Source: Heritagella caecorum
Lineage (GTDB): Bacteria; Bacillota; Clostridia; Oscillospirales; Acutalibacteraceae
Direction: 5' to 3'
NCBI GenBank assembly: GCA_904419035.1
Contig: CAJFQL010000006.1
Coordinates: 18,879 to 82,878, forward strand
Length of the DNA stretch: 64,000 nucleotides
Shown: positions 41,539 to 49,988 of the stretch, in pieces
Position numbering within the stretch: position 1 is the first letter of the stretch
Layout of the letters: each line of letters begins with the position of its first letter
The notes under the pieces: model-generated
Told to the model about the DNA's origin: nothing
The model's input: only the letters and a program-made list of their open reading frames with translations
Database searches by the model: none
Made by a program: the position numbers and the translations under genes

Positions 41539-43337
41539 AAAAGGTACTTTCTTTTTTTCGCAAGGCTATCCATCGCATGCCGTTTCGCAACCGTCTGCTG
41601 GCCATTTACGGGGGCGTCATTTTGTTGGGCATGACGGTGCTCATTCTGGTAGCCGATGTGCTGGTGCGGAATATCAGCGAAAAACAGGTTTCGTATTCGG
41701 CCCAACAGTCCTTTTCCCAAACGTATGAATACTTGTCGTATAAGGTGGAAACTGTCTTAACAGCGGCCCAAACCGTGGAAAGCAACCAGGTGGTACAAAA
41801 TATACTGCTGGAAAACTATACCAAAGATAAGACCCATGATAAACGGCAGCAATACCTGGATATGTGCGAATTGGAAGACACCTTGCGGGCCATTGGTTCG
41901 GCCAACGGACTGTATGTGTGTACCCTGTATGTAGAAGACAACCTGTTTTACAGCCAACAGGACTATTATTTTTCCAGCTTGGAAGATTTAAAGGGTAATA
42001 TCGAATATGCGGCGCTATTTGATGGTACGAATACGGGGTTGTGGACGTCTCCCCGTGAAACGCTCAATCCCACCAATTACCAGTATGAAACAATTATTTC
42101 CTACTATAAGCCCATTATTTCCGAATACCTAAATACCCAAATTGGCGTACAGCGGGTCAGTATGGCGGCATCGGAATTTTCCAGCGTGCTGGAAGACGCA
42201 CTGCCTGTGCAAAACGGGTTATTGTATATTGTTAATACGAATCATCAGTTAATCGGGGCCAGCGATTTAGATCGGTACCGCAAAATGTCAGGCAGTGAAA
42301 TTGCCAACAAAACGATCGAAAGGGCAGGACAATGGACGATGTTGGAAAACCAGGATTCCATGTACCTGTGCCATGCCCAGACTTTGGCAAATACGGATTG
42401 GACGCTGGTGGCCATGATTCCCTATGAAGCCATTATGCAGGAAGAAAATACGGTACGGGGGATTCTGTTTTCCATCGCGTTTTTGGTCATTGCCATATGC
42501 GGGGTGTTGATTTACTTCTTTTCCCGGTCGGTAACCCGGCGGCTTTCAATTTTATCCCATACCATGCATGAAGTGGAAAAGGGCAATTTGCAAGTAGAGT
42601 TGAAAGCCAAAGATACTGATGAAATTGGCATGCTGTATCAGAGCTTTAACTTCATGCTGCGCAATATGAAAGCGCTGGTAAAAGAACAGTATGAAAACGG
42701 TAAAGCGATTAAAAGCGCGGAATTAAAAGCGCTGCAGGCCCAGATTAACCCCCACTTTTTGTACAATACCCTGGATCTGATCAATTGGGAAGCCATGGAT
42801 CACAATGCCCCGGAAATCGCCGAAATCAGCCGGGCCCTGGCCCGGTACTACAAGATTTCCCTGAACCGGGGGGAAGATATAATCACCCTCAACGAAGAGC
42901 TGCGGCATGTGGAAACGTATGTGCAAATTCAAAATTACCGGTTTGATAACCGCATCTCTTTGCACATCGATGTGCCCGAGGAATTGCGCAGTTTGAAAAT
43001 TCAGAAGATTGTCCTGCAACCCTTGGTCGAAAACTCTATTCTGCACGGCATGCTCATGTTAGAGCAAGGCGAAAAGGGGACCGTGACAATTACCGGGTGG
43101 AAACAGTCCGGTGACCTGTTTTTGACGGTCAAAGACGAAGGGGTCGGTATGCCAGCTAGCCAGCTGCGCAATATTTTAACCGATAAACCGGTGGTGGACC
43201 GGCATGGATATGGCATTCGCAATATTCATAAGCGGCTGCAATTGCAATATGGTGAAAAATATGGCCTGCACTTTGACAGTACCCCGGGCAAAGGGACGAC
43301 CGTGACCATTCGTATTCCCATAGATCCGCCCACATAA
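41535..43337 (+). CDS. YesM-type sensor histidine kinase
   Basis: The 600-residue protein has a first membrane helix (about 21-43) and a large extracellular sensor domain. A second helix precedes the HAMP domain (SRSVTRRLSILSHTMHEVEKG). The His_kinase domain carries His407 in QINPHFLYNT and is followed by a HATPase domain (LVENSILHG, DEGVGM, GYGIRNI). The start is the GTG at 41535, eight bases after AGGGAG, which overlaps the response-regulator stop (GTGA); an ATG at 41529 is too close to that site. Its partner is the YesN-type regulator. Confidence 0.92.
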   Translation: MKKVLSFFRKAIHRMPFRNRLLAIYGGVILLGMTVLILVADVLVRNISEKQVSYSAQQSFSQTYEYLSYKVETVLTAAQTVESNQVVQNILLENYTKDKTHDKRQQYLDMCELEDTLRAIGSANGLYVCTLYVEDNLFYSQQDYYFSSLEDLKGNIEYAALFDGTNTGLWTSPRETLNPTNYQYETIISYYKPIISEYLNTQIGVQRVSMAASEFSSVLEDALPVQNGLLYIVNTNHQLIGASDLDRYRKMSGSEIANKTIERAGQWTMLENQDSMYLCHAQTLANTDWTLVAMIPYEAIMQEENTVRGILFSIAFLVIAICGVLIYFFSRSVTRRLSILSHTMHEVEKGNLQVELKAKDTDEIGMLYQSFNFMLRNMKALVKEQYENGKAIKSAELKALQAQINPHFLYNTLDLINWEAMDHNAPEIAEISRALARYYKISLNRGEDIITLNEELRHVETYVQIQNYRFDNRISLHIDVPEELRSLKIQKIVLQPLVENSILHGMLMLEQGEKGTVTITGWKQSGDLFLTVKDEGVGMPASQLRNILTDKPVVDRHGYGIRNIHKRLQLQYGEKYGLHFDSTPGKGTTVTIRIPIDPPT

Positions 43338-43357
43338 ACTTCATAATTTTACTCGCG

Positions 43358-43405
43358 GCCCTTCCGGCATAACAACAAAAGTTTGTATGCCGGAAGGGCT
43401 GTTTT
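43358..43405 (+). terminator. Intrinsic terminator after the YesMN pair
   Basis: GCCCTTCCGGCAT (43358-43370) pairs perfectly with ATGCCGGAAGGGC (43387-43399), followed by TGTTTT. Confidence 0.9.
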
Positions 43406-43458
43406 CGGTATATGCAATAAAATAGACCTGCAAAATTAGGTAGTTAGTAGTAAGAAAC

Positions 43459-43543
43459 CCGACTCCCTTGGGAAAACCACGAAAATTTCAACAAATTTTT
43501 GAACGAATTTCTCCGATTCCTATTGGAAAACCGTAAAAATTTC
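43459..43543 (+). repeat. 31-bp imperfect direct repeat upstream of the permease promoter
   Basis: Bases 43459-43489 and 43513-43543 share 24 of 31 positions, with the identical cores GGAAAACC and AAAATTTC. The 54-base period is close to five helical turns. The second copy ends about 24 bases before the -35. AraC-type regulators bind such direct repeats, so this is a candidate site for the YesN-type regulator. Confidence 0.6.
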
Positions 43544-43566
43544 CTTAAAATCATAAGTTTGTCATG

Positions 43567-43595
43567 TTTTATTCATGATTTGTGCATGATATAAT
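43567..43595 (+). promoter_or_regulatory. Promoter of the sugar permease genes
   Basis: A consensus TATAAT (43590-43595) has a weak -35 region at 43567-43572 (TTTTAT), as expected for an activator-dependent promoter. Confidence 0.65.
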
Positions 43596-43652
43596 GTTTA
43601 TAGCCAAAAAAATTGGTGAAAGTAAATGGATTTTTGGCGGGGAGGTTATTCA

Positions 43653-44585
43653 ATGAACAAGCATTCTGGTTTTGGCGCGGTAGTTCATGACTTCAAAAAA
43701 AATTGGCCTCTGTGGCTGATGGCGCTGCCGGCAATCGTTCTGGTGTTTGTACTGGCGTACATGCCCATGAGCGGTCTGATCCTGGCGTTCAAGAACTACC
43801 GGTATGATCTGGGCATCTTTGGAAGCCCCTGGTGCGGCATGGACAACTTCGAGTTCCTGTTCATGGGTGGCACAGGATGGCAGATCACGAAGAATACGAT
43901 TCTGTACAATGTGCTCAACCTGTTCACATCGCAGTTCCTGAGCATTTTTGTCGCGATCGTAATTACGGAAATGACGGGTGTGGTTTATAAGAAAATCGTG
44001 CAGTCCGTTATTTTCCTGCCGTACTTTATTTCCTGGGTTATTGTAGGGACCTTCGTTTACAACATCTTCAATACGGATTACGGTATTATCAAAGGCATCT
44101 GTGAAATGATGGGTGTTCCCACGGTGAATGTGTACCGGATTGAAGGGGCATGGCCATGGATTATCTGCTTCTTTAACTCCTGGAAATGGTGCGGGTATAA
44201 CTCGGTTATTTACATCGCCGCCATTACGGGCATTGATTCGGCTTGCTATGAAGCTGCCGATATTGATGGTGCTAACATTTGGCAGAAGATTGGGCACATT
44301 ACGTTCCCGTCGATTCGTCCCACGCTGATTACCATGATCCTTCTGCAGGTTGGCCGTATTCTTCGCGGCGACTTCCAGATGTTCTATCAGATCATCGGCA
44401 ACAACAGCAACCTGTATAATGCTACGGACGTGATCGATACATATGTATTCCGGTCGCTGACGACCAGCGGGAACCTTGGCTTCTCCTCGGCAGCTACGTT
44501 CTACCAGTCGGTGTTGTGCTTTGTCATCATTATGCTGGTCAACGGAATTGTAAGGAAGATCGATGCGGATTACGCATTGTTCTAA
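43653..44585 (+). CDS. ABC sugar transporter permease, LplB/YteP family
   Basis: This is one of two membrane subunits of a carbohydrate uptake-1 ABC importer for complex oligosaccharides. The 310-residue protein has six membrane helices and the EAA loop CYEAADIDGANIWQKIGHITFP, which docks on the ATPase. The N-terminus (DFKKNWPLWLMALPAIVLVFV) is typical of the LplB branch. The start at 43653 follows GGGAGG. It is co-transcribed with the second permease. The binding protein and ATPase are not encoded next to it. Confidence 0.93.
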   Translation: MNKHSGFGAVVHDFKKNWPLWLMALPAIVLVFVLAYMPMSGLILAFKNYRYDLGIFGSPWCGMDNFEFLFMGGTGWQITKNTILYNVLNLFTSQFLSIFVAIVITEMTGVVYKKIVQSVIFLPYFISWVIVGTFVYNIFNTDYGIIKGICEMMGVPTVNVYRIEGAWPWIICFFNSWKWCGYNSVIYIAAITGIDSACYEAADIDGANIWQKIGHITFPSIRPTLITMILLQVGRILRGDFQMFYQIIGNNSNLYNATDVIDTYVFRSLTTSGNLGFSSAATFYQSVLCFVIIMLVNGIVRKIDADYALF

Positions 44586-44618
44586 TCCATCATCATTTTG
44601 TAGGGGAGGTTCTCATCC

Positions 44619-45548
44619 ATGGCAAAAGAGAAAACAAAAGAATTTGTTGTGCCAAAGTCCAATCGAATTAAAATTGCTAAGGCAACCATTGGCTTTAACA
44701 TTGTAGGATATTTCTTTATTACACTGATTGCTCTGATCTGCCTATTGCCCTTTATCATGATCATTTCCGGTTCTTTTTCGAAAGAATCGTTGATCGTAAC
44801 CCAAGGGTACAGCCTGTTGCCGCGGGGCCTGAGTGTTTCGGCGTATGAAACCATCTTTAAAAACCCGATGATCATCCTGAACTCCTATGGGGTAACGATT
44901 CTGATCACAGTGGTTGGTACGGTGCTTGGCCTGTTTATTACGGCTATGACCGGGTATGTGCTTTGCCGGCAGGATTTCCGGTATCGCAACGTGCTTTCGT
45001 TCTACTTCTATTTCACTACGCTGTTCAGCGGCGGCATGGTGTCGAGCTACATTTTCATGATCCAGGTACTGAATCTGAAGGATAGCCTGCTTGCGCTGAT
45101 CCTGCCGTTCATGGTGAATGTCTTCTATCTGCTGATCATGCGTTCGTTTATGGCGAGCGTACCGGTTTCCATCATCGAATCCGCCAAAATCGACGGTGCC
45201 GGGGAATTCCGTATCTTTATCCAGCTGGTACTGCCGCTGGCCAAAGCCGGCTTGGCTACCATTGGGCTGTTCATTGCCCTGGAATACTGGAACGACTGGT
45301 ACAATGCCATGCTGTACATCAACTCGTCGGAAAAATACCCGCTGCAGTATCGCCTGTACAACATGATTTCGTCGCAGGCGGCTATGGCTCAGCTGAGCCA
45401 GGTGTCCACCGTCAACGTGGAAAATATGCCCACCCAGACGCTGAAACTGGCCATGGCCTGTGTCGCAACCGGCCCGATTATCCTGGTGTACCCCTTCGTG
45501 CAGAAGTTCTTCGTAAAAGGTATCACCATTGGTTCGGTAAAAGGTTAA
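44619..45548 (+). CDS. ABC sugar transporter permease, LplC/YtcP family
   Basis: This is the partner permease (309 residues, six helices) of the gene directly upstream. The EAA loop reads IIESAKIDGAGEFRIFIQLVLP, and the family C-terminus KFFVKGITIGSVKG is intact. AGGGGAGG lies ahead of the ATG. With the upstream permease it should form the translocation pore for an oligosaccharide. A terminator 20 bases after the stop closes the unit without a solute-binding-protein gene, which normally completes such cassettes. Confidence 0.93.
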   Translation: MAKEKTKEFVVPKSNRIKIAKATIGFNIVGYFFITLIALICLLPFIMIISGSFSKESLIVTQGYSLLPRGLSVSAYETIFKNPMIILNSYGVTILITVVGTVLGLFITAMTGYVLCRQDFRYRNVLSFYFYFTTLFSGGMVSSYIFMIQVLNLKDSLLALILPFMVNVFYLLIMRSFMASVPVSIIESAKIDGAGEFRIFIQLVLPLAKAGLATIGLFIALEYWNDWYNAMLYINSSEKYPLQYRLYNMISSQAAMAQLSQVSTVNVENMPTQTLKLAMACVATGPIILVYPFVQKFFVKGITIGSVKG

Positions 45549-45564
45549 TTGTTCAAAAAAATTG

Positions 45565-45597
45565 GGTGGGGCTCTTTTGGGCCCCACCTTTTTTTAT
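45565..45597 (+). terminator. Intrinsic terminator after the permeases
   Basis: GGTGGGGC (45565-45572) pairs with GCCCCACC (45581-45588), followed by a run of Ts. Confidence 0.92.
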
Positions 45598-45649
45598 TAT
45601 AATAAAGAAAATGAGAATCAGCTGGTTTATACTGGGAAAGGAGACAACC

Positions 45650-46015
45650 ATGAGTCAAAGTATGCACCGCAATATCTACGAGCAAGCCTTAACGGTTTTT
45701 TCCAACTGTCACGGAGGGACAGGGGACTTGCCGCACTGCGAACTGTTCGCGGGGAAAGAATTCGATGCGCCCATTCACTTTTTTAATTACACCACGCTGC
45801 CGCCCGGATGTTCCATTGGCGATCATCCCCACCAAAACGACCAGGAAATCTATATTTTGCTGTCGGGTACCGGTGTGATGACACTGGACGGCAAGGAAGT
45901 GCCGGTGTGTGCCGGCAGCGTGACGGTAAATCGCCCTTATGGCACCCATGGGCTGAAAAATACCGGCACAGAAGACATGCGTGTGCTGGTGCTGGAAGTC
46001 GGGTGTGGGGAATAA
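45650..46015 (+). CDS. Single-domain cupin protein
   Basis: The 121-residue protein is a small cupin barrel. Motif 1 reads GDHPHQNDQEIYILLSGTG (metal His-His-Glu), and motif 2 lies around NRPYGTHGLKN with the fourth His. The start at 45650 follows GAAAGGAG. Such proteins bind a metal and often a sugar or small acid, as isomerases, dioxygenases or sensors. Its place behind the sugar permeases suggests a role in sugar handling, but no reaction can be named. A separate promoter serves the next gene. Confidence 0.85.
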   Translation: MSQSMHRNIYEQALTVFSNCHGGTGDLPHCELFAGKEFDAPIHFFNYTTLPPGCSIGDHPHQNDQEIYILLSGTGVMTLDGKEVPVCAGSVTVNRPYGTHGLKNTGTEDMRVLVLEVGCGE

Positions 46016-46026
46016 GAAGCCGCGCC

Positions 46027-46055
46027 TTGTTTTTCGCCTGAAAACAGCGTATAAT
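46027..46055 (+). promoter_or_regulatory. Promoter of the C39-like peptidase gene
   Basis: TTGTTT (46027-46032) and TATAAT (46050-46055) are 17 bases apart, starting just after the cupin stop codon. Confidence 0.8.
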
Positions 46056-46085
46056 GGGTGCCATGAAAGGAGGGGGACTTACCCT

Positions 46086-46754
46086 ATGACGTACATCAAT
46101 CAATGTAATTATCCTCATGTGTCGTACCCGACACTTACCGATTTGCCCGAATTGGGCGGCGATAAGAGTACGGTAAAAAGCGCTGGCTGCGGCCTGTGTG
46201 CCACTTGTATGGTAGTGGAGAATATGACAGGCCAGTCGTTCCCGCTGATCGACTGTTTGGAATTGTCCATTGCCGTGAACGCGAACCACAGCCCCGGAAC
46301 GGATCTGGATGTGCTGGCGCCTTACGTAGCGGAACGGTTCCAGCTGGATTTGACCATGACGGCCGATCCCGAATTGCTGCGGGAACACCTGAAAAAAGGG
46401 TATATGGCGGTAGCTTGTGTAGCAGGTGACCGTCCCGAAGAAGATTATGTAGGCGTCTTTTCTCACGGCGGCCACTTTGTAGCCGTGATCGGCATCGACG
46501 AAGACGGCGAAGGCATTCGTATCTTGGACCCGTCCCAGGTGCCGGGCAAATACGACATCGAAGGCCGCAAGGAAAAGGTCATTGTCAACGGGAATATCCT
46601 GCACAGCACCATGAAAGTGTTGGCCGAAGACTGCCGCCGCCGTGAAACAAAGGATTATGCCGACGGCGATTTTAAGAAATGGCTGGAATTTGCCGAATCC
46701 AAGGGCGAAAAAAAGGATTGGAACCGGTACTTCCTGTTCAGCCCGAAAGCCTGA
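46086..46754 (+). CDS. C39-like (papain-fold) cysteine peptidase, cytosolic
   Basis: The 222-residue protein fits the peptidase_C39-like group. Cys35 in SAGCGLCAT is the likely nucleophile after an oxyanion Gln/Ser region, His130 lies in HGGHFVAVIGID, and Asp148 follows in ILDPSQ. It has no signal peptide, membrane segment or ABC transporter domain, so it is not a bacteriocin exporter. GGAGGGGG precedes the ATG. The substrate is unknown. Similar stand-alone proteins occur near gut-bacterial sugar cassettes, but that association is from memory and not tested here. Confidence 0.78.
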   Translation: MTYINQCNYPHVSYPTLTDLPELGGDKSTVKSAGCGLCATCMVVENMTGQSFPLIDCLELSIAVNANHSPGTDLDVLAPYVAERFQLDLTMTADPELLREHLKKGYMAVACVAGDRPEEDYVGVFSHGGHFVAVIGIDEDGEGIRILDPSQVPGKYDIEGRKEKVIVNGNILHSTMKVLAEDCRRRETKDYADGDFKKWLEFAESKGEKKDWNRYFLFSPKA

Positions 46755-46768
46755 CGTAATATTGCTGG

Positions 46769-46837
46769 AAAAGGAATCCCCCAAACGGGGCTGCATGCCG
46801 TCCCGGCGTGGCTCCTGTTTTGGCGGGATTCCCTTTT
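46769..46837 (+). terminator. Long imperfect terminator hairpin after the peptidase gene
   Basis: AAGGAATCCC (46771-46780) pairs with GGGATTCCCTT (46825-46835, one bulge) around an internally paired loop, followed by TTTTG. Confidence 0.75.
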
Positions 46838-46858
46838 GTCTTATGAGGAGGAAATCTG

Positions 46859-47188
46859 GTGAAATGGATGCCCATGGGCCGTGAATACGCCCAGGAAGAC
46901 GTGCGTGCTGCCTATAAACAGGCGCGCGCGTTCGATCATATCCGCGTAGGGGCCACGATGTTGTTTGCCCGGCGTTTTTTGACCGTTTATTATATTCCGT
47001 ATGAAGATATCGAAAAAATCCATCTGTATGCCGGCGAAGCGGTAGCCAGCGATTACTATACTTGGCAGCTCGTGGTGAGAGCGGTTAGTGGGCAAGAGAA
47101 ACGTTTTACCGTGGAAACGGAAGACCACGCCATGGCCCTACTGCGGGGATTAAAACAAGCATGTCCGGCTTTACCTTTGGGAAAATAA
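46859..47188 (+). CDS. Small protein of unknown function (PH-like fold possible)
   Basis: This 109-residue protein was not recognised. It has alternating short strands (RVGATMLFARRFLTVYYIPYEDIEKIHLY split over the middle) and one C-terminal helix (AMALLRGLKQAC). That pattern resembles bacterial PH-like domains of the YcxB/YokE kind. The start is GTG, seven bases after GAGGAGG. No signal peptide or membrane helix is visible. It lies 33 bases before rlmD and may be co-transcribed with it. Confidence 0.65.
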   Translation: MKWMPMGREYAQEDVRAAYKQARAFDHIRVGATMLFARRFLTVYYIPYEDIEKIHLYAGEAVASDYYTWQLVVRAVSGQEKRFTVETEDHAMALLRGLKQACPALPLGK

Positions 47189-47221
47189 AAACCGGATCGC
47201 ATACAGACGAAAGGGAAGAGT

Positions 47222-48403
47222 ATGAAACAGGAACACGAAAACCGTACAGTAACGCAACAGGCCGAACGGCCGCTCTGCCCCGTGGCCCGCAAATGCGGCG
47301 GCTGCCAGCTGCAAAATATGGAGTATGCCCGGCAGCTATCCTTTAAGCAGGGCGTGGTGCGCAAATGGCTGGGCCGGTATGGTACGATTCAGCGCATTTT
47401 GGGCATGGAACATCCGTATCATTACCGCAACAAAGTGCAGGCCGCTTTTGGATATGACCGGCGGGGAAAGATCATTTCCGGTGTGTATCAGTCCAGCACC
47501 CACCACATTGTGCCCGTGACGTCTTGCCTTACCGAAGACGAGACGGCCGACCGCATTATTGGTACTATCCGGTCATTGATGCCATCGTTTCATATCACAG
47601 CGTTTGATGAACGCACGGGCCGGGGCTTTTTGCGCCATGTGCTGGTTAAGCGCGGCTTTTCCACGGGGGAAGTGATGGTGGTACTGGTGGCGGCGACACC
47701 GGTGTTCCCGGGGAAAAACCATTTCCTTTTGGAATTGCGCCGCCGCCACCCGGAAATCACCACCATTGTTTTAAATATCAACAAAGCGTTTACCAGCATG
47801 GTGTTGGGCGACCGGGAAACGGTCTTGTACGGGCCCGGGTATATCCGCGATCACCTGTGCGGCATGACGTTCCGTATTTCACCCCGTTCGTTTTACCAGA
47901 TTAACCCCGTCCAGACCCAGGCACTGTATACCGAAGCCATTCGGCTCTGTGCCTTGACGGGAAAAGAAACGGTACTGGATGCCTACTGCGGGACGGGAAC
48001 CATCGGGATGATTGCATCCCGGCAGGCGGCCCAGGTGATCGGGGTGGAACTGAACCCCGATGCCGTCAAAGACGCCAAAAAGAATGCCCGGGAAAATAAA
48101 GTCGACAATATCCGCTTTTTCTGTGCCGATGCCGGGGACTGGATGCGGCAGGCCGCCGAAGAGGGGTACATGCCCCAGGCGGTTCTGATGGATCCGCCCC
48201 GAGCCGGCTGCAGCCGGGCGTTTTTGCAGGCCCTGCTGGAAACTAGGCCAGAACGCATTGTGTATATCTCCTGTATGGTGGAAACCCAGGCCCGGGATGT
48301 GCAGGTGCTGGTACAGGGGGGATACCGGGTGCGTCATATCCAGCCGGTGGATATGTTCCCCCACACCAACCATGTAGAATGTGTGGTGCTTTTGTCCCGA
48401 TAA
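47222..48403 (+). CDS. rlmD: 23S rRNA (uracil-5-)-methyltransferase, RlmD/RumA family, without TRAM domain
   Basis: The enzyme methylates C5 of a uracil in 23S rRNA with SAM (U1939-type; TrmA/RlmC-type targets cannot be excluded). Iron-sulfur ligands are visible as C19, C25 and C28 in CPVARKCGGCQ, with the fourth Cys probably near 102. The SAM motif is VLDAYCGTGTIGM, followed by MDPPRAGC and the catalytic Cys in YISCMVETQARD. At 393 residues it lacks the N-terminal TRAM domain of the 430-450 residue form. It ends at a bidirectional terminator. Confidence 0.9.
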   Translation: MKQEHENRTVTQQAERPLCPVARKCGGCQLQNMEYARQLSFKQGVVRKWLGRYGTIQRILGMEHPYHYRNKVQAAFGYDRRGKIISGVYQSSTHHIVPVTSCLTEDETADRIIGTIRSLMPSFHITAFDERTGRGFLRHVLVKRGFSTGEVMVVLVAATPVFPGKNHFLLELRRRHPEITTIVLNINKAFTSMVLGDRETVLYGPGYIRDHLCGMTFRISPRSFYQINPVQTQALYTEAIRLCALTGKETVLDAYCGTGTIGMIASRQAAQVIGVELNPDAVKDAKKNARENKVDNIRFFCADAGDWMRQAAEEGYMPQAVLMDPPRAGCSRAFLQALLETRPERIVYISCMVETQARDVQVLVQGGYRVRHIQPVDMFPHTNHVECVVLLSR

Positions 48404-48473
48404 GAGCCGGGCGGCATCATGATGACCGGCCTGCATACATGAAATATGGCCGTGTCTTGTAGTTATCGCATAT

Positions 48474-48510
48474 AAAAAAGCTGCCAGGATTTTCCCGGGC
48501 AGCCTTTTTT
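48474..48510. terminator. Bidirectional terminator between rlmD and the BASS transporter
   Basis: GCTGCC (48480-48485) pairs with GGCAGC within 48498-48503. The stem is flanked by six As on the left and six Ts on the right, so it serves both convergent genes. Confidence 0.9.
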
Positions 48511-48540
48511 ATGCTAAGAAGAATGTTTTTTCGGTTTACC

Positions 48541-49500
48541 TTATACAGAGGGAGAGACCGAAGTTTTTCGCTGTTTTCGCGATACCAGCATGCCGAACAG
48601 TGCCGCCAAAATCTGCTGGAATAGCGTCCCAATCATGACCGGGAACACCACTTCCGGCGGAAAATAGGCAGAGGCGATCACAGCGCCGGCGCTGATGTTC
48701 CGCATACCGGCACCGTAGACCATGGAGACCGTCACCGAATGGTTTTGCCGGAACAAGAAGGCGAAAAGCCAGCCAATGGCATAGCCACTGGCTGCCAAAA
48801 GAAGGATACATGCGGCCACCAAAAATCTTTCTGCCGTCATGTGCCGGATATAGGGGGCGACCTGCGAGGAATTGGAGGTTACCACAAAGATCAGGCACAG
48901 CTTGGAAAAGGGCGCCAGGCGGGAAGGCCAGGTTTCTTTTACCCGCCCTTTGGTGAACTGATTTAGGAGCATGGCGATTAGCGCGGGCAGTGCGATCATA
49001 AAGAGCAATTCTAGCATCATTTGGGTTGTGTCGATCTCCACATCGGAACCCACCAGCACGTGAAGGGTCAACGGGATGACAAAGGGCGCCAACAGGGTAT
49101 CCAAGATGACCAACGAGAGGGAGAGGGGGCTGTAGCCTTGATAGATCGAAACCCACATCAGGCCCACTACGGCGGCAGGTACCGTAAATTCCAGAACCAT
49201 CCCGGTTATTATATTCATGTTTTCGGGGAAGAGAAAATGGCCTAGCCCAAAGGCCGCTGCTGGCAGCACAATATGTAAAGCGACGAGAATCAGAAGAAGC
49301 AGCAAAGGCTTTCGGAATACCTCTGCAATGTCACGAAAGCCGGACTTCAGTCCGCCAGTGAAGGTCATAAACGCGAAAACAAGGGGCACATAGGGGACTC
49401 CCAGCCCCGCCACGGATGGAAAAAGCACCCCTAGCGCTAGGCAGCAGGGTGTTACCAGAAACATCCACTTTTCGATGAAGTGATTAAAACGATTGAGCAT
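48541..49500 (-). CDS. Bile acid:sodium symporter (BASS) family transporter
   Basis: BASS proteins are ten-helix Na+-coupled transporters of bile acids, pyruvate, pantothenate and other organic anions. The 319-residue protein is almost entirely hydrophobic, with about ten membrane segments. It contains MTFTGGLKSGF, GMVLEFTVPAAVVGLMW and VYGAGMRNISAGAVIA, the region around the second helix crossover. GAGGGA precedes the ATG. It is monocistronic. The substrate cannot be called; the name should not be read as bile-acid transport. Confidence 0.88.
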   Translation of the reverse strand: MLNRFNHFIEKWMFLVTPCCLALGVLFPSVAGLGVPYVPLVFAFMTFTGGLKSGFRDIAEVFRKPLLLLLILVALHIVLPAAAFGLGHFLFPENMNIITGMVLEFTVPAAVVGLMWVSIYQGYSPLSLSLVILDTLLAPFVIPLTLHVLVGSDVEIDTTQMMLELLFMIALPALIAMLLNQFTKGRVKETWPSRLAPFSKLCLIFVVTSNSSQVAPYIRHMTAERFLVAACILLLAASGYAIGWLFAFLFRQNHSVTVSMVYGAGMRNISAGAVIASAYFPPEVVFPVMIGTLFQQILAALFGMLVSRKQRKTSVSPSV

Positions 49501-49697
49501 GACACCATTCCCTCTTTGAAGCAGTTTGCAAAAATGGCCGGTTCGACGGGTATCTTTTTAACCAGTAAGCGGCATTCGTAAAATGTGCTGGTTGTCCCTA
49601 TGTTTCCGCTATTTGCAAGAAGAACATGTGTTAAAAATCAAGAAAAGGCAAGAGAGCGGCATGACCTCGGCTCCCTTACCTTTTGAGATTGATGCTT

Positions 49698-49726
49698 ATT
49701 ATAGCACGCCTCTTTTTCGATTACAA
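49698..49726 (-). promoter_or_regulatory. Promoter of the BASS transporter
   Basis: On the minus strand TTGTAA (49721-49726) and an extended TGC-TATAAT (49698-49703) are 17 bases apart. The leader to the ATG is about 190 bases and holds no obvious structure. Confidence 0.75.
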
Positions 49727-49782
49727 TAGCGCCCATTTCCCCGAGGGGTTCTCCCAAAGGAACGATAGACAGAAACAAAGCC

Positions 49783-49988
49783 TTGCTGGCTCTGTAGCGT
49801 GTATGATAAAATGAAAAGCAGATTGCAGAAATGGAGAGGACCCGGGTTATGAAACCGAAGGATCACAGCTGAAATTTAATACGTTCGGGATACCCATCAT
49901 GGGGAAACTATAGATAACAGTTTGAATTAAGAAACGGCAAGTGGCATGCATCGCCTTTCTGACAAGGAAATAAAAAGGAGGCTCTTTT
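49783..49988 (+). promoter_or_regulatory. Promoter and leader of the NUDIX-APH-GNAT genes, with a seven-codon ORF
   Basis: TTGCTG (49783-49788) and TAAAAT (49807-49812) are 18 bases apart. The leader contains GGAGAGG followed by an ATG at 49849 and a stop after seven codons (MKPKDHS). This may be a gene remnant or a leader peptide. The true gene start follows 140 bases later behind AAGGAGG. Nothing else is recognisable between 49504 and 49988. Confidence 0.5.

Noticed and set aside
46086..46754. C39-like protein as processing peptidase for the ABC pair
   Set aside because: It lies 7 kb away in a different transcript and is separated by terminators and unrelated genes.
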